Source: Phycisphaerales bacterium
Lineage (GTDB): Bacteria; Planctomycetota; Phycisphaerae; Phycisphaerales; UBA1924
Length of the DNA: 5,201 nucleotides
Direction: 5' to 3'
Assembly: GCA_029260335.1 (NCBI GenBank)
Contig: JAJDDL010000055.1
Location: 1-5,201, forward strand
Shown piece by piece: positions 4,888 through 5,201 of this stretch (position 1 is the first letter of the stretch; each line of letters starts with the position of its first letter). The translations under genes and the position numbers were made by a program. The notes under the pieces are model-generated. The model had not been told where the DNA came from and did no database searches. It worked only from the letters and a program-made list of their open reading frames with translations.

Positions 4888-5201
4888 ATGGCGGGATTCA
4901 CCCAGCGCATCATGGACTGGTCTCGCGAGGGACGCAAAGAGAAACGCAAGTGCGGGCGGCTCAAGGTGGAGCTCATCAAGAGCAACCTCGGCGAGATCAT
5001 GGACATGTCCGGCCAAGGCCTCCGCATCCGCCACAAATCGCTCTTTAGGCCTAGAAAACGCAAAGCGCTCGTCATTCTCCGGACCTTGCAAGGCGTCTCG
5101 TCGATCCCAGGCAACATCGTCCGCGTGCAACAGGTGAGCCCTCGGGTGTGGGATCTGGGGATCGAGTTTGAGAACCTGAGCGAGGACATGCGGACCACGC
5201 T
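4888..5201 (+). CDS. PilZ-domain protein, N-terminal part (3' end outside window)
   Basis: The open frame runs from ATG 4888 to the window edge, giving 104 codons. It is a PilZ domain: R16xxxR20 (RKEKR) with further basic residues K21 and R24, then GEIMDMSGQG with DxSxxG at 39-44, then strands ending in VWDLGIEFENLS, the usual late barrel strand. The cyclic-di-GMP motifs are intact, so binding is likely, with a role in surface, motility or matrix control typical of PilZ proteins. An in-frame GTG at 4864 is an alternative start. Neither has a clear SD, and 4888 places the RxxxR motif at a normal position. The protein may be a single PilZ domain or carry more domains past the window. It is divergent from the PilZ-DnaJ gene, with which it shares the upstream region. 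Confidence 0.85.
   Translation, partial: MAGFTQRIMDWSREGRKEKRKCGRLKVELIKSNLGEIMDMSGQGLRIRHKSLFRPRKRKALVILRTLQGVSSIPGNIVRVQQVSPRVWDLGIEFENLSEDMRTT

Noticed and set aside
4852..5198. Two minus-strand frames opposite the right-hand PilZ gene
   Set aside because: The plus-strand reading gives a clear PilZ domain with both ligand motifs; the minus frames show none.

Overview
The window looks like a high-GC chromosomal segment from a planctomycete, most likely of the Phycisphaerae type. The clues are a secreted FG-GAP/VCBS repeat protein ending in a Cys-rich, dockerin-like EF-hand pair whose last residues are Gly-Cys, several starts without a Shine-Dalgarno sequence, and a cluster of GC-rich hairpins of the kind I associate with planctomycete intergenic regions. 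This placement is inference from protein style; no rRNA or other marker gene is present.

Layout from left to right. (1) Bases 2-780, plus strand: the C-terminal part of one ExbD/TolR-family protein, then a complete second one, joined by a 4-base ATGA overlap. They are probably the distal genes of a proton-motive-force-driven biopolymer transport operon whose ExbB/TolQ partner lies to the left. (2) Bases 781-1052: no gene. This gap between two convergent genes holds a highly structured element: a 19-bp long-range inverted repeat, a 10-bp direct repeat inside it, and a core of six short-loop hairpins arranged as a mirror-symmetric inverted pair of three-hairpin units around a central GAGATCTC. 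(3) Bases 1053-3617, minus strand: a large exported protein with 14 calcium-loop repeats (possibly two seven-bladed beta-propellers) and a terminal dockerin-like domain. (4) Bases 3688-4134, minus strand: a Fur-family regulator that has lost essentially all the usual metal ligands. (5) Bases 4148-4762, minus strand: a PilZ-DnaJ (J-domain) fusion, 13 bases upstream of the Fur-like gene and probably co-transcribed with it. (6) Bases 4763-4887: a divergent promoter region. (7) Bases 4888-5201, plus strand: a second PilZ-domain protein, cut off by the window end.

How the parts may work together: the right half looks like a small cyclic-di-GMP-linked locus, with two divergent PilZ proteins, one fused to a DnaK-recruiting J-domain and linked to a winged-helix regulator that probably does not sense metal. 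The large secreted protein lies downstream in the same direction and could be a surface or matrix protein, but nothing in the sequence proves it is controlled by these genes. The most unusual items are the PilZ-J fusion, the ligand-less Fur homologue and the symmetric hairpin element between the convergent genes.
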